Assembly: GCA_021927905.1 (NCBI GenBank)
Contig: BLLK01000051.1
Coordinates: forward strand, 1,550,001 to 1,614,000
DNA length: 64,000 bases
From: Chaetoceros tenuissimus
Taxonomy: Eukaryota; Bacillariophyta; Thalassiosirophyceae; Chaetocerotales; Chaetocerotaceae
Direction of reading: 5' to 3'
The notes beneath the pieces were generated by a model. It was not told the origin of the DNA. It did no database searches and was given only the letters and a program-made list of their open reading frames with translations. Each line of letters opens with the position of its first letter. Position 1 is the first letter of the stretch. The translations under genes and the position numbers were made by a program. Shown here in pieces: positions 1-10,392 of the stretch.

Positions 1-264
1 ATATATTGCTGACTGCACCTATTTATATAGAATAATTGAAATAATTTATTCTTTTTCCCAAGCATTGAAAACTCCTAGAACTTGAAAAATTGTGAATGGA
101 AATTCAAACATGATGTCATCAATCCCACTTCAGTCTGTCCGTGAGTGCGTGAATACAGACCAGTCAAAAGATTTCATTTTTTCACATCTTCTTTCTTTTT
201 TGGCTGTTCTTTTTCATTATTCCAAATTCTAGTTATAAGCTCAAACAAAAAAGCGTAAATCATC

Positions 265-1953
265 ATGCCAAGTAACAAAAAGAAAAAGTCAGGAGATAAA
301 AAGAAGAAGAAACAGGAGAGGCTTGAACGACAAGAAGCAGCCCAGGCTCTCTCTCACGCACTCTCGACTCATTCGGATCAATTTCGACAGCTTCTTTTAC
401 AAGGAAGAAAAGAATATGCCAAAGGAAGAGCCTATGAAGCACAAGACCTTCAACAACAAGCCATTACATATGGTACTGAAAATCTTCCGCGTTTCAATGA
501 AAACTCAATGGTGAAAGCTCATGCACTGATTGAGGTTGGTCTGACAAGAAGTGCCATATTGACGGACTTTTGCACTGATCAAGAAGAAAGGAAGAAAGTC
601 GAGCAGGACATGGATGAAGCCTTCAAGGATGCCTTGAGCATTTATCATTATCGTATTGAGAAGAAGACCTTGACGAAATTTCGTAGAGATGAATGCTGGA
701 TGAATGCAAATAGCACCACATATGTTTCTCCCATTCCGCTTTTTGAAAGATTGGGACCGCTTGATTATTTTACCACTGTGAATTGGTGTTCTGGAAATGA
801 TCCTTCCCCTGATACTGTCTCTATTTTAAAGCAAGTCATCAAATTCATAAACGAGTGGGTTAAAAATGATATGGTTCTACAATTGGAGTGTGGAACGAGG
901 CTTCAAGGTCAAATTCCTGATAACTACAGTGTCGAGGCTTGGACTGAAAAGCTACAAGATCACGAAGCTGTATTGGCAGGGATTTTATCAAAAGATGAGT
1001 TGAGTGATAAATATACGTTTGACGTGCCAAGGGAAGTAAGACATACAGGCACAATTGATGGAAAGATGAAGTCTACTTTCAAAAAGTTGGAAAAGGATAT
1101 CAGCAAGGATGGGATCAAACGATGTGAAAATGTTGCCTGCAATAAGGTGGAAAACTACGCGAGACAATTTGCAACTTGTTCCAGATGTGGCTTTGCTGCA
1201 TATTGCTGCAAAGATTGTCAAAAAGCAGATTGGAAACGACACAAGAAGGAATGTAAAGACAAAGCCATAAAGGCAGAAGAGGAAAAGTTTCAGAACAAAA
1301 GTAAAGATTGCCTCATGGTAGGAGAGTCACAACAGGTGCTATCCATCATCAACTATTGGCTTCATTTTGCAGCTAAATCTGATGAAATGAAGGCTACTCA
1401 AACTGAAGATGCAACCATCATTATTCACGCAATTGCGCCTAAAATTGCACATGTTGAAATGTGGGAATATCAATTCGGAATGCAAGAAGTAACCTTTTTA
1501 TTCAAAGCTATTTGGTCAATGACTCCTGGCATGCGATATGAAATGACTCGTAAATTTGTAAAGGCTACAAGCAAACTTGGGTTTCCAAAGGGAGGTCCTG
1601 ATTTTTCCATGACGCTGAATTGGAGTAAGTATGGAGTTGGTGGCGATTTTGCTGTTGTCAAGTATACTCCAAAGGGGGCTATCTTGTTGCACGAAGATGA
1701 AGACGGGACCGTCAAGGGTTATGTTGCAGTAGGAATCACGCAATCTTTACAATCTATTGTATCGCAAATGGAAATGCCGTTACCAATCTTTCTCACAACT
1801 GGTGTCTTTCCATTCAAAAAGATGATTCTTTGTCAAGGAACGTTCATGCCTTTAATGAAGGAACCAAGTCAAAAGTTGACTCTAACAGCTCAAGCTTTTG
1901 TCAGTGGTGATGAGTCTGCTGTCGAGGTATTTGAAAGAATTGAAAAGGAGTAG
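265..1953 (+). CDS. MYND zinc-finger protein
   Basis: A 562-residue single-exon protein. The first 25 residues are Lys-rich and look like a nuclear or nucleic-acid-binding basic patch. A MYND zinc finger lies at about residues 286-330, with spaced cysteines and a final His-Cys pair in the pattern C-N-x-A-C, C-S-R-C, Y-C-C-x-x-C-Q, W-x-x-H-x-x-x-C. MYND fingers usually mediate protein-protein contacts. No SET domain is visible, so it is not obviously a SMYD methyltransferase. The regions on both sides resemble other MYND proteins that are expanded in diatoms, with no catalytic motif I recognise. The ATG is the first in frame and is followed at once by the basic stretch. Target and pathway are unknown. 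Confidence 0.85.
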   Translation: MPSNKKKKSGDKKKKKQERLERQEAAQALSHALSTHSDQFRQLLLQGRKEYAKGRAYEAQDLQQQAITYGTENLPRFNENSMVKAHALIEVGLTRSAILTDFCTDQEERKKVEQDMDEAFKDALSIYHYRIEKKTLTKFRRDECWMNANSTTYVSPIPLFERLGPLDYFTTVNWCSGNDPSPDTVSILKQVIKFINEWVKNDMVLQLECGTRLQGQIPDNYSVEAWTEKLQDHEAVLAGILSKDELSDKYTFDVPREVRHTGTIDGKMKSTFKKLEKDISKDGIKRCENVACNKVENYARQFATCSRCGFAAYCCKDCQKADWKRHKKECKDKAIKAEEEKFQNKSKDCLMVGESQQVLSIINYWLHFAAKSDEMKATQTEDATIIIHAIAPKIAHVEMWEYQFGMQEVTFLFKAIWSMTPGMRYEMTRKFVKATSKLGFPKGGPDFSMTLNWSKYGVGGDFAVVKYTPKGAILLHEDEDGTVKGYVAVGITQSLQSIVSQMEMPLPIFLTTGVFPFKKMILCQGTFMPLMKEPSQKLTLTAQAFVSGDESAVEVFERIEKE

Positions 1954-2022
1954 GAAAATGAAGCATCATAATCATGAATTAGGTTTAAAATTTCAATGAT
2001 TCATGATTCTGTCCTCAAGGCT

Positions 2023-3288
2023 TTATAAGAAAATAGTAATATCTTGATCCTCTTTCCGTATAGCTTCGGGTAAAATAAGCCGAATTTGGTCTACTATGTC
2101 CTTTGCTGGTACAGTAAAGTTGTTCTCGATGCATAATTGGTAATTGGGTATCATAGATCTTTTTACTCGTATCTTTTTCTTGTGCTCCAGTATAGGATCA
2201 ATGCTCTTATTATACCACTGCAATGGTATTCCTCCGACTTGCTCTATCAAAGGCTCCAACGTAGGTAAAAAGTAGCCATCAGGATACATTTGGAGTACCA
2301 CAGTATCTGGTGTGATCCATAATGAATTTGTCATTGCTGCGCCATGTGGACCAATTATGACATCCTTTGTCGCAAACCATGTCGCTTGATCTTGAACAGA
2401 GGTGTATTCAAATTCTGAATATGTAATATTCGCACTACGAAATGCCTTTTGTAAAGAATCCATAATGTCTGTCTCAAGATTATGCACTCGTCGACCATGT
2501 TTTCGATTAATGAGACCAATCTGTAGCGTCTTGTTACCTCCTTTTATTCTATTTATCAAATCATCACGAACAAATTGCCGCCTCAAGTAATGTGCATGAT
2601 CAAGCCGATCTATATATTTGATATTCAGCATTCTACTTTGCAATCTGTAATAATTGAATCTGAAGGATACATCACCTTCCGGAATACGAGGCTTTTGACG
2701 CTTTCTAATGCTTGTGTATCCATAGATTTCGACATCGCAACCAATTTTATCCAGTACTTGTTGAATATACGGAGCAATACCTATTTCTTTTTCTTGTTTC
2801 GTAACTAACATTCGGTCAATCATGAATCCACAGTTTCGTTCATGTAAAGTTTCGCCTACTGCTTTGTCTTGTATTATAGTTGTAATTGCTTTGTTTTCTA
2901 TAAATTTGGAATAGCATGGGAGTATAGCTTCCAATGCATGCGGGAAGTGATCAAAGTGTCTTCGCATATTCTTATTCATATAATTCCAGTCCAGAACACA
3001 CCAATGCCTCGTCTGACTCAAACCAAAGGTGGAGTTCTTGTTAATATGATTCTCTTTTGTAGACGATGATGCAACCAGTGAGGATGACCCAAGCTCGTCA
3101 TTTATATCACTTCCATTAGACTTTGAAAATGGTTCATGGCAATTTTCGTATTCACTCTCCTTCACATGGATGGACTTCTTGTATCCTTCTAAAGTTGTTG
3201 TTTCAGATACTATATTCAGCATACCATTCAAGCAAAAACCAAGGAAAAACCAAAATATTGGTCCTCTGAATGAAGTTTCCATTTTCAT
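2023..3288 (-). CDS. GT61-like (DUF563) type II membrane glycosyltransferase
   Basis: 421 residues. A hydrophobic segment at residues 10-28 after a short basic N-terminus predicts a type II Golgi or ER anchor. The C-terminal half carries the landmark of the GT61/DUF563 family: a G-P-H-G-A-A-M-T-N stretch followed by a hydrophobic strand with L-Q-M-Y-P and a downstream W-Y-N. The family includes plant beta-1,2-xylosyltransferases and EOGT, so transfer of a pentose or GlcNAc to a glycan or protein is the likely class of reaction. Donor and acceptor cannot be read from the sequence. It is convergent with the upstream MYND gene (about 70 bp apart) and divergent from the aldo/keto reductase. Confidence 0.75.
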   Translation of the reverse strand: MKMETSFRGPIFWFFLGFCLNGMLNIVSETTTLEGYKKSIHVKESEYENCHEPFSKSNGSDINDELGSSSLVASSSTKENHINKNSTFGLSQTRHWCVLDWNYMNKNMRRHFDHFPHALEAILPCYSKFIENKAITTIIQDKAVGETLHERNCGFMIDRMLVTKQEKEIGIAPYIQQVLDKIGCDVEIYGYTSIRKRQKPRIPEGDVSFRFNYYRLQSRMLNIKYIDRLDHAHYLRRQFVRDDLINRIKGGNKTLQIGLINRKHGRRVHNLETDIMDSLQKAFRSANITYSEFEYTSVQDQATWFATKDVIIGPHGAAMTNSLWITPDTVVLQMYPDGYFLPTLEPLIEQVGGIPLQWYNKSIDPILEHKKKIRVKRSMIPNYQLCIENNFTVPAKDIVDQIRLILPEAIRKEDQDITIFL

Positions 3289-3653
3289 TCTCTTTAGCCA
3301 TTACTGAGATAATGTCCTATAGGATTTGCTTCTCTCAATTTGCCCTTAGAACCCTTCTGGCTCTTGGTAAAATAATTTGTTATTTATTATGTGTATTAAA
3401 GACGTCTTTGAAATGATTTAGGTTGTTACGTCGATAGTTGCTTTAGTTGCTACTGTATTTCATATTTTAGTTGAAAGTTGAAAAGTGAAAAAGAGTGTCC
3501 TACTTTGTGTCAGTCCCATCTAAGTCCTAACCAAAAGAGGTTTGAGTCTGAAGTCATCGGAGCCAATGATGTATGATGCTGATTCATTCATCATCAAAGA
3601 AAGAAACACTCTTCTTTTCTCGTTGCTCGCCATTCATCTCATTCATAAGAAAG
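3289..3653. promoter_or_regulatory. Divergent intergenic region
   Basis: About 365 bp between the start codons of the glycosyltransferase (minus) and the reductase (plus), so it must hold both promoters and 5' leaders. I see no strong palindrome or TATA box. It also holds in-frame upstream codons ahead of the reductase that I do not accept as its start. Confidence 0.4.
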
Positions 3654-4880
3654 ATGAAATTCCTAACCTCGGCTACTCTTATTCTACTAAGCTTCCAACA
3701 AGCTTCAAGTCTCTCATCTCCTGCTGTTGATGCATCTGTAGCATCAAAAGTAAATGGTGCTCGTGGACTAGGTGGAAGTGACTTGATTGTCAGTGAAGCA
3801 TGTCTCGGTACAATGACATTTGGAGTTCAGAATAATCAAGAAGAAGCCTTCGAGCAATTGGACTATGCACGTTCTCAAGGAGTTAATTTCATTGATACTG
3901 CTGAATTATATCCTGTACCTCTCACGGCTCCCGATTGGAGAGCGGGAGCTACAGAAGAAATTATCGGAAATTATTTACATAAAATTGGAAAAGCACAACG
4001 TGACGAACTTGTGATTGCTTCAAAGATTTGTGGATACTTTCCAAATTCTCCAGTTGCTTCTGTCAGAACTGTGCCTCCTACCGAACCATTTCCAGAAGGG
4101 AGATTAGATGAAAAATCGGTTAAATTGGCATGTGATGCTTCTTTGAGAAGATTGCAAACGGATCATGTCGATCTTATGCAGTTGCATTGGCCAGATAGAT
4201 ATATTCCAGTATTTGGACAATCGGAATTCAAACATGACAATATTAGACCTAACTCTATTGCGATTGAAGAGACAGCATCGGCTTTGAAAGATTTAATTGA
4301 GGAAGGCAAGATTCGTTACATTGGTCTTTCAAATGAGTCTACTTTTGGCGTTTGTGAATGGGTGAAGGCAACCGAGAAACTTGGTATTAGAGATCGTCTT
4401 GTATCCATTCAAAACTCTTATTCGCTTCTAGATCGTAGATTTGATGGTGAACTTGCAGAAGCTTGTAGTCATTACAACATTGGTTTGCTTCCTTGGAGTA
4501 TACTAGCTGGTGGACTCCTTAGTGGAAAGTATAGAAAAGGAGAAACACCAAGTTCAAAGTCAAGATTTGTAAAGTATCCAGAGTACATGTCGAGATGGTC
4601 TCCATCTACTGCATCTCCATATACTCTTAATGCTGTAGATGAATACGCTGAGATTGCGGAAAAAGCAGGAATGTCTTCTACAGAACTAGCAATTGCATTT
4701 ACAAGAACAAGACGATTCATCTCTGATAATGGATCTACAATTTTAGGAGCAACCACTATGGAACAATTAAAAGAGCTTTTTGCACCCTTTGACGGCTCCG
4801 ATGCAAAGCTTGATGATGATTTGCTTCAAGCAATCAATAATGTACATATGAAATGTAGAGACCCATCATGTTCGCTTTGA
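3654..4880 (+). CDS. Aldo/keto reductase with signal peptide
   Basis: 408 residues from the chosen ATG. An in-frame ORF extends upstream, but the ATG at 3654 gives a clean hydrophobic signal peptide (M-K-F-L-T-S-A-T-L-I-L-L) and is preferred. The body is an AKR TIM barrel closest in feel to E. coli Tas and YajO: G-T-M-T-F-G near the start, the catalytic D-T-A-E-L-Y, K-I-C-G for the active-site Lys, the L-M-Q-L-H-W-P-D strand with its His, and the NADPH-binding C-terminus with I-L-G-A-T-T-M-E-Q-L. It should reduce an aldehyde or ketone with NADPH. The signal peptide sends it to the secretory route or, by analogy with other diatom proteins, to the plastid or an organelle of secretory origin; the typical A-F-A-P motif is not clear. 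Confidence 0.85.
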   Translation: MKFLTSATLILLSFQQASSLSSPAVDASVASKVNGARGLGGSDLIVSEACLGTMTFGVQNNQEEAFEQLDYARSQGVNFIDTAELYPVPLTAPDWRAGATEEIIGNYLHKIGKAQRDELVIASKICGYFPNSPVASVRTVPPTEPFPEGRLDEKSVKLACDASLRRLQTDHVDLMQLHWPDRYIPVFGQSEFKHDNIRPNSIAIEETASALKDLIEEGKIRYIGLSNESTFGVCEWVKATEKLGIRDRLVSIQNSYSLLDRRFDGELAEACSHYNIGLLPWSILAGGLLSGKYRKGETPSSKSRFVKYPEYMSRWSPSTASPYTLNAVDEYAEIAEKAGMSSTELAIAFTRTRRFISDNGSTILGATTMEQLKELFAPFDGSDAKLDDDLLQAINNVHMKCRDPSCSL

Positions 4881-5038
4881 AGGTACTTATAAATAAGTAA
4901 TAATACATGCTTAGCAAACATTTATATATTTATTTAGAACTATTTAGGAACAATTTTCAAAATTTTCCCCATATACTTTCACAAATTCGACCTTTTTCGA
5001 AAAACTTTCATCACATCATAGGTAAACACTTAACATGA

Positions 5039-5605
5039 TTACATATTTGTTTTGACAGATGAGCTTTCCATTGTAGCAATTGTACTCATATCTGAGCTCT
5101 CATTATCTGATTTTTTGGCATTAAATTCACTACTTCTTTGACGGCTTCGACGGAATCTTCTTTTACTCCTTCTGCTCCTTTGTTTCTGAGCTTCATTATT
5201 TTCAGTATAATAAGTTTGAGATGGATTAGGATAATACTGTTGAGATGAATGAGGATATTGGTGTTGCATATTGGATTGAGGCTCATTTACTTGATCGCAG
5301 AAGAAATCTTGTGAGAGATTTTGGGGAATCATGGCACCATGATGGACTGCTACAAAGTGATGAATTACCGTATATTGCGGTTGAAAATATGAAATTACAA
5401 CTCCGTTTTCATCATAGCACTGTGTTGCATAAGGTAAAGAGTACCCATGCTGAGGTACTGGAGAAGAATAAATACATTCAGCTTCTTGTTGATCATCTGG
5501 GATGAGAACACCATCGCCATTTGTTCTTGCTATAGATCGCGGAGATCCATAAGGGAGCTGTTGTTGACGATTGTAGTTGTTTTGTTCTTTGGTATCTTTA
5601 TTCAT
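5039..5605 (-). CDS. Small low-complexity protein, unknown
   Basis: 188 residues with a clear ATG. The N-terminal part is Asn/Gln/Tyr/Pro-rich. Around residues 140-165 is a very basic R-S-R-R-S-K-R-R-F-R-R-S-R-Q-R cluster that could be a nuclear localisation or RNA-binding patch. The C-terminus is Ser/Thr-rich. I do not recognise a domain. Composition (Q/Y/P prion-like half plus Arg/Ser patch) resembles RNA-granule or splicing-associated proteins, which is inference only. It is convergent with the reductase gene, 160 bp away. Confidence 0.5.
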   Translation of the reverse strand: MNKDTKEQNNYNRQQQLPYGSPRSIARTNGDGVLIPDDQQEAECIYSSPVPQHGYSLPYATQCYDENGVVISYFQPQYTVIHHFVAVHHGAMIPQNLSQDFFCDQVNEPQSNMQHQYPHSSQQYYPNPSQTYYTENNEAQKQRSRRSKRRFRRSRQRSSEFNAKKSDNESSDMSTIATMESSSVKTNM

Positions 5606-6308
5606 AACGTTTCACTTAATGTATTGATTAGTTTTCTATACCATGTAATCGCAATAAATCGCTTCGTGCATACGTAATCGAGAACCCACAAAACTTCGAA
5701 GAATACAAAAGTACTTTGATGCGTTGAGAGGAAGAAAATGCGACAAGGTTGAGTGCAGATAAGACTAATTTTTTATTTTCTACGATTGAAAGTTTTTCCG
5801 TGACCATTCTTGAAGATGATTCTGCTTCTCTGAGATGAGTTTATTTCCATGTGTTCCATTCAATTTTTCATCTATTGCTTTATATGAAGTCAGAAAGAAA
5901 TCTATACAGGAGCAATACGTGAATATTACTGAAAACAATAGAATTAAGGTTTATTTATGATTCAATAATTCTCCGAAAAGTCCTGTCAAATCGAGGGAAT
6001 GAATCTTATAATTTAGCTCACATTTTTCTATTTCAAATATCCTTGAAACGATTGCATAGTCTAAGTCAAGACGCATCAAACTGAAACGATTGAAAAAGAA
6101 GCGCTTGAAAAAACTAATAATATTTATAAGGTTCACACGATAGAAAAAGAACTCTCGTCTATATAAGTAATAGTCAAAATAGACTAGCTAGATTTGATTC
6201 TTTCAGTCATCATCTATTAGGTTTAGATTCTTGACGACTACCTTACTTTACGCACATAAAAGAAGAGCCAATTCATTTGGAAGCAACATAACATCCATCA
6301 GTTCTCTC
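5606..6308. other. Gene-free interval
   Basis: Roughly 700 bp of AT-rich sequence between the small protein's start and the scramblase stop. Short open frames here have no recognisable content. Nothing beyond possible promoter and 3' UTR sequence is seen. Confidence 0.4.
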
Positions 6309-7620
6309 TTAAAAGGCTCCTGCCAAGTCAAGGCCTCCACCATTGTCAGTTTCTTGTTCAAAGAAATTTGCATTGATGTAAATCGAAGATCCAGCAAGTA
6401 ATGCCTTTTGCTCTACAGTCGCATCTTCTGGAAAGGTTACATCATAAGCTTCTGCATCTGTGAACAATTCAGTTCTCAAACTTTTTGGGACTTTGAGAAT
6501 CTTTCCAGCATTAGGAGCACCATTGTCAGTATCCTGTTGAGATGCAGGGAAGACGTGGAAAGGAACCTTGCAGCAAACTGCACCACAGTTTTTCCCTACG
6601 TAGAAGTAAAAGAAATGTTGAGAAAAAAGAACCTGATATCATCTTTCTACAAAGTAGTTTTACATACCTTCTGCACAACAATTTACACAAATTCCGCTTT
6701 TGAAAGTTGAGAAAAATGATCATCAGCAAGAAAATAGAGAACCAAATAGTTCATGAGAAGAGAAAAAACTTACCCACAGCAGGTAGGAGAATGAACTTTG
6801 TAAATATCTTCACCATTCGCTCCCTTGATGACCATACGAGGAACGCATACATAACACTGCTCCTCGATAGATCCAAGTGCTCTGCCATTTGCACTCATTG
6901 ACATGGTGCTGTAGCAACAGCACTTGCAAGCACCAGCTGGACAACCGAATGGACGATGCATAGACATGATGACATCACCACTATCAAGTTCCTTCACATC
7001 CATGGAGAATTCATGACATCCGCCAAGACAGATACGGCAGAGACAATCCGACTCTTCAAGAGAACTAGCGAACTGTACATTGTTATCATCAGTTTTGTCA
7101 AACCACTTGAATTCATCTAGAGCTTCGCAACCAATGAGTTCCTGCAACCATCCACGTCTCTATGACAAAGTGAAATAGGAGAAAATTGTAAGCATGAAAG
7201 ATCACAAAGGTTGGTCGCATAAGAAAAGGTTTGAATTTCTAGACAAAAAGCTATGAATAGAGTCTACTTACTGTTTGGCGAATAGTAAGTTCTTTCTTGT
7301 CGGCAAAAGCTGCCTCACTGTCAAAAAGAAAAAAGGAGTGAAATGTAGTTTCTCAAGGTATTTCACAATACAATTTATGCAAGATTTTCTTGTATAAAAC
7401 TAGCTGAAAGAGGACTAGTAAAGTGTAGAAACAGTAACCCGCAAATCGTACTTCATGATAACACGAGTACTGCCTCTACCACAAGCAATCCTCAAGAATC
7501 AGCAGCTAGTTGTTGGGCCTCCTGCCAACAAAGTGATACTACTAGTGAAAACTGGCTGCTGATTCCAAGCAATTTCTAAACGATGACTTACAGGCGGTCA
7601 CTCATAACATTAGCGTTCAT
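6309..7620 (-). CDS. Phospholipid scramblase family protein, five exons
   Basis: Reconstructed by eye from five exons: 7592-7620, 7272-7317, 6774-7159, 6668-6696 and 6309-6595. All junctions are GT-AG and keep the frame. The protein starts M-N-A-N-V-M-S-D-R-L. Scramblase hallmarks follow: a Cys-rich core with M-H-R-P-F-G-C and C-K-C-C-C-Y, then V-K-G-A-N-G-E-D-I-Y-K-V-H-S-P, matching the conserved strands of the scramblase/LURP-like (Tubby-like) fold. The C-terminal half continues the strand pattern with paired cysteines. Family members bind Ca2+ or lipid and are linked to loss of membrane lipid asymmetry, though the true activity is debated. No C-terminal membrane helix is evident. The gene at 9025-9976 is its paralog. 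Confidence 0.75.
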
Positions 7621-7885
7621 GATTGTTTATATAATTCAAAGTAGTGAAAAGAATGAATCTCTCAATGAAAGATACTTTCTGCTACAGTGGAAAGAAGGTA
7701 TCTTTGTGTTGAAGCAGAAATTCTGAGAATTTTCTAGCTCGCTCGCTTCGGCACTTCCGTATTTGTCGTACTTGATCGTAGAGAAGCCGATTGACGAAAG
7801 AGATAGAAAGAGGAAGGAGAAAGGGAACCAACTACAATAATAAATGATGTTTTCCAAACTTACAATAGAGTATCTTTGTTCTTAA

Positions 7886-8915
7886 CCCTTTTCTGCCTAG
7901 TTGGGACTTGAAAAATCAGCGATTCACAAACAAAACAACACATATCCTTAATACAAACCCTACTCTAAATCCATAATGAAAACTTCAATCTCTTTTAAAT
8001 TTTAAACATATATACAAAATATTCTCAGTAAGTAGGGGGTGAAGTTGGGTTTTCTCTATGTATGGAATTACTAACAAAATTCGCCGTTACAGCATGATGA
8101 GTCGTTTTGAGGTCAGTTTCAGCGATGATGATACATATGGCTATGTATCTGATGACAGAGTCGCCTAATCCATATGCCCAGTACCTCCCAGAGAACTTGA
8201 TATATTAAGGAATGGTCTGGAAGCCAGACCTGGGGAACTTGTGGGTCATTCCATCGAATACTCAAATAGTGAAAATGAGGCTGAAATGGGACTGAAGAAG
8301 AACACTCTTTTGTGTAGAATGAAAGGGTCTGTATCACTGACAATATGTTTATTCTAAGTAGGAATTCGATTGCAGATCATCATTATGGTCTTCTTATGTC
8401 ATTTGGTCATATCAGATGGTACCACTGTTTATTCTGATGGCTATTATATTGAATTGTGGATCTACCTTGTGTAACCTAAAAATCTTGATTTTGGCGATAA
8501 ATTTTGTAGACTGTAGAAATCTCTCTCTAGCGTCTTCAAAACCCATCTTAGTTCCACATCTCTCAACTCATATCGTTTCAACAATGTTCAGAGAAGGATT
8601 TTGAGCTATCAAATGTATTCATATCACACTATATGGCATATATATTCTCATTCTCAAAAAATAGCAACTTTTTGTATTATGTTTTTTGTATGACATTTTG
8701 ACCCCAAAAGTGGACGTCATTGGAAAAATATGAATTGAAAGTATACGATATCTCATCAAATACATGCATGAAAATAAAACTATTTTGCACACACATCCAA
8801 GATATATATAGAAGAAAGATAACGTAATTGGAATTACTCAAATTGGTCAAATATTGCTTATTTTAGGCTATATTGCTGCAGGTGGAGTAGTTTGGAGTAG
8901 CTAGGCAGAAAAGGG
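7886..8915. mobile_element. piggyBac-like element (probably non-autonomous), TTAA-flanked
   Basis: A 1,030-bp segment bounded by TTAA at 7882-7885 and 8916-8919. Its ends are perfect 15-bp inverted repeats, CCCTTTTCTGCCTAG, starting directly at the TTAA. A TTAA target and ends beginning CCC are the signature of the piggyBac superfamily. There is no long transposase frame inside. A short Asp-rich stretch is readable on plus from 8098, which may be a relic of a piggyBac N-terminus. It lies between the two scramblase paralogs. Confidence 0.75.
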
Positions 8916-9024
8916 TTAAAAAAAGATGGAGGTAATGAGGAAAATTCACATCAAATTCCATCCTGATTTTACATACTAATTGAATTCATGTTTCGGAACT
9001 TAGGCCATTTCTGACTGGTGCATA

Positions 9025-9976
9025 TTATTCATTTTGAAGTGCTGATCCAGCAATCAATGCTTTTTGTTCAGATGTTGCATCAACAGGAAAAAAGACACGA
9101 TGGCCCTGATCTTTATTTCCAAAACGAGGAGGAACGTTAAAAATCTTTCCAACTCCTGGCATACAATTAGCGGGTTCTCGCTGCGAAGCAGGGTAAATGA
9201 AATATGGAGTCTCAAAGCAGCATGTGCCACAAAGTTCATTTCGATGTACATCTACTGCACAACAATTTACATACATTCCTCCAAAGCATATTGGAGAATG
9301 AACTTTGTAAATGTCTTCACCATTTGCTCCCTTTATAATCATACGAGGAACACATAACCAACACTGTTCTTCGAGAGATCCAAGTGCTCTGATAGTCATG
9401 GTGTTGTAACAACAACATTGTTTACAGCAACCTACGGAACAGCCGAACGGACGATGTATAGACATGATAAAATTGTCACTATTTTCTTTTACATCCATGG
9501 AGAACTCATGGCATGCACTTTTTGGCGCCATACAACGTTGTAAATAGAGAGTTTGGCATATATAATGGCACCATCTCAACTCTTGGATCCCTAGTCCTAA
9601 CCAAAACCAGCAAGTTGCATACCACCCATTGTTCTAGAAGAAACAAATAAGAGTCGAATTTTTGTTTTAATATGCATCGTCGTAAATCTCAGTTGAAATA
9701 ATAGATAGCTACGTACCTACTTACATGATGGATAGAAATAGTTTGCTTATCACCAAACCCCCCTCTCCCTTTGACCGTAATCAAGATTGTAGAAACTATG
9801 TTAGACAATTACGTAAATGACAAAAGCGAGATAAATAAATTCAAAATATCGTTCAGGTTCGCTATGATTCCTGTATGTGTAAAAGAAAGGAACAATTTTT
9901 ACATTACAAATCTTTTTGCATGTGGAATGCTAGTAATAGTAACTTACAGTCGGTCACTCATTACATTTTTATTCAT
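9025..9976 (-). CDS. Phospholipid scramblase family paralog, three exons
   Basis: Exons 9948-9976, 9725-9764 and 9025-9633 join in frame at GT-AG sites. The first exon encodes M-N-K-N-V-M-S-D-R-L, nearly identical to the neighbour at 6309-7620, and the second keeps F-x-D-K plus a T-I/I-S-I strand. The core keeps C-H-E-F-S-M-D-V-K-E, S-I-H-R-P-F-G-C and I-I-K-G-A-N-G-E-D-I-Y-K-V-H-S-P. The two introns that split the C-terminal half of the neighbour are absent here. The start of exon 3 is diverged: the segment between G-W and C-H-E-F-S does not match its paralog, and another frame there ends in a stop, so local decay or a different splice is possible. Confidence 0.65.
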
Positions 9977-10392
9977 GCTTTCTGAGTACAATATTGTTTT
10001 CCTATTATCTCTTATTATCTCTTCTTGTTTAATCAACAATTATAAAACGAACTCCTCATCGATCCGAACTCTCATCCAATTTACAAGTGTTGACAGATGA
10101 GAAGCCCCCCATCACAAAAGATCCTCCTCAGACTGAGCCGACTATACAATAAGGCCATTATTGACAATAGTCATTTCCAACAGAAAGAAATTTTCATCTG
10201 TTAAAAAGGCCATAAAATAGCCTCAAGGCGCGCTTTTCTCCACGCACAGAATGATGTCAGAAGGAAAGTGCCGCCCACACAACAGAAATATGTTATGTTG
10301 CCTATCAATTCAGTCCAGTGTAAACACATGAAACATTCCATCAACATACCTTTTTCACCTATCATCTCTCATCTAAACATACCACTCTTACA
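9977..10392. promoter_or_regulatory. Divergent promoter interval
   Basis: About 415 bp between the scramblase paralog start (minus) and the GNAT-LysM-HMG gene (plus). It is AT-rich with a C-run at 10107-10112. No motif is strong enough to call. Confidence 0.35.

Noticed and set aside
3489-3520. A fifth copy of the AAAAGAGTGTC hairpin
   Set aside because: Only the left arm is present; the right arm does not pair.
8119-8343. Minus-strand 74-codon frame inside the piggyBac-like element
   Set aside because: No domain recognised; the opposite strand gives a more transposase-like Asp-rich stretch, and neither is a full gene.
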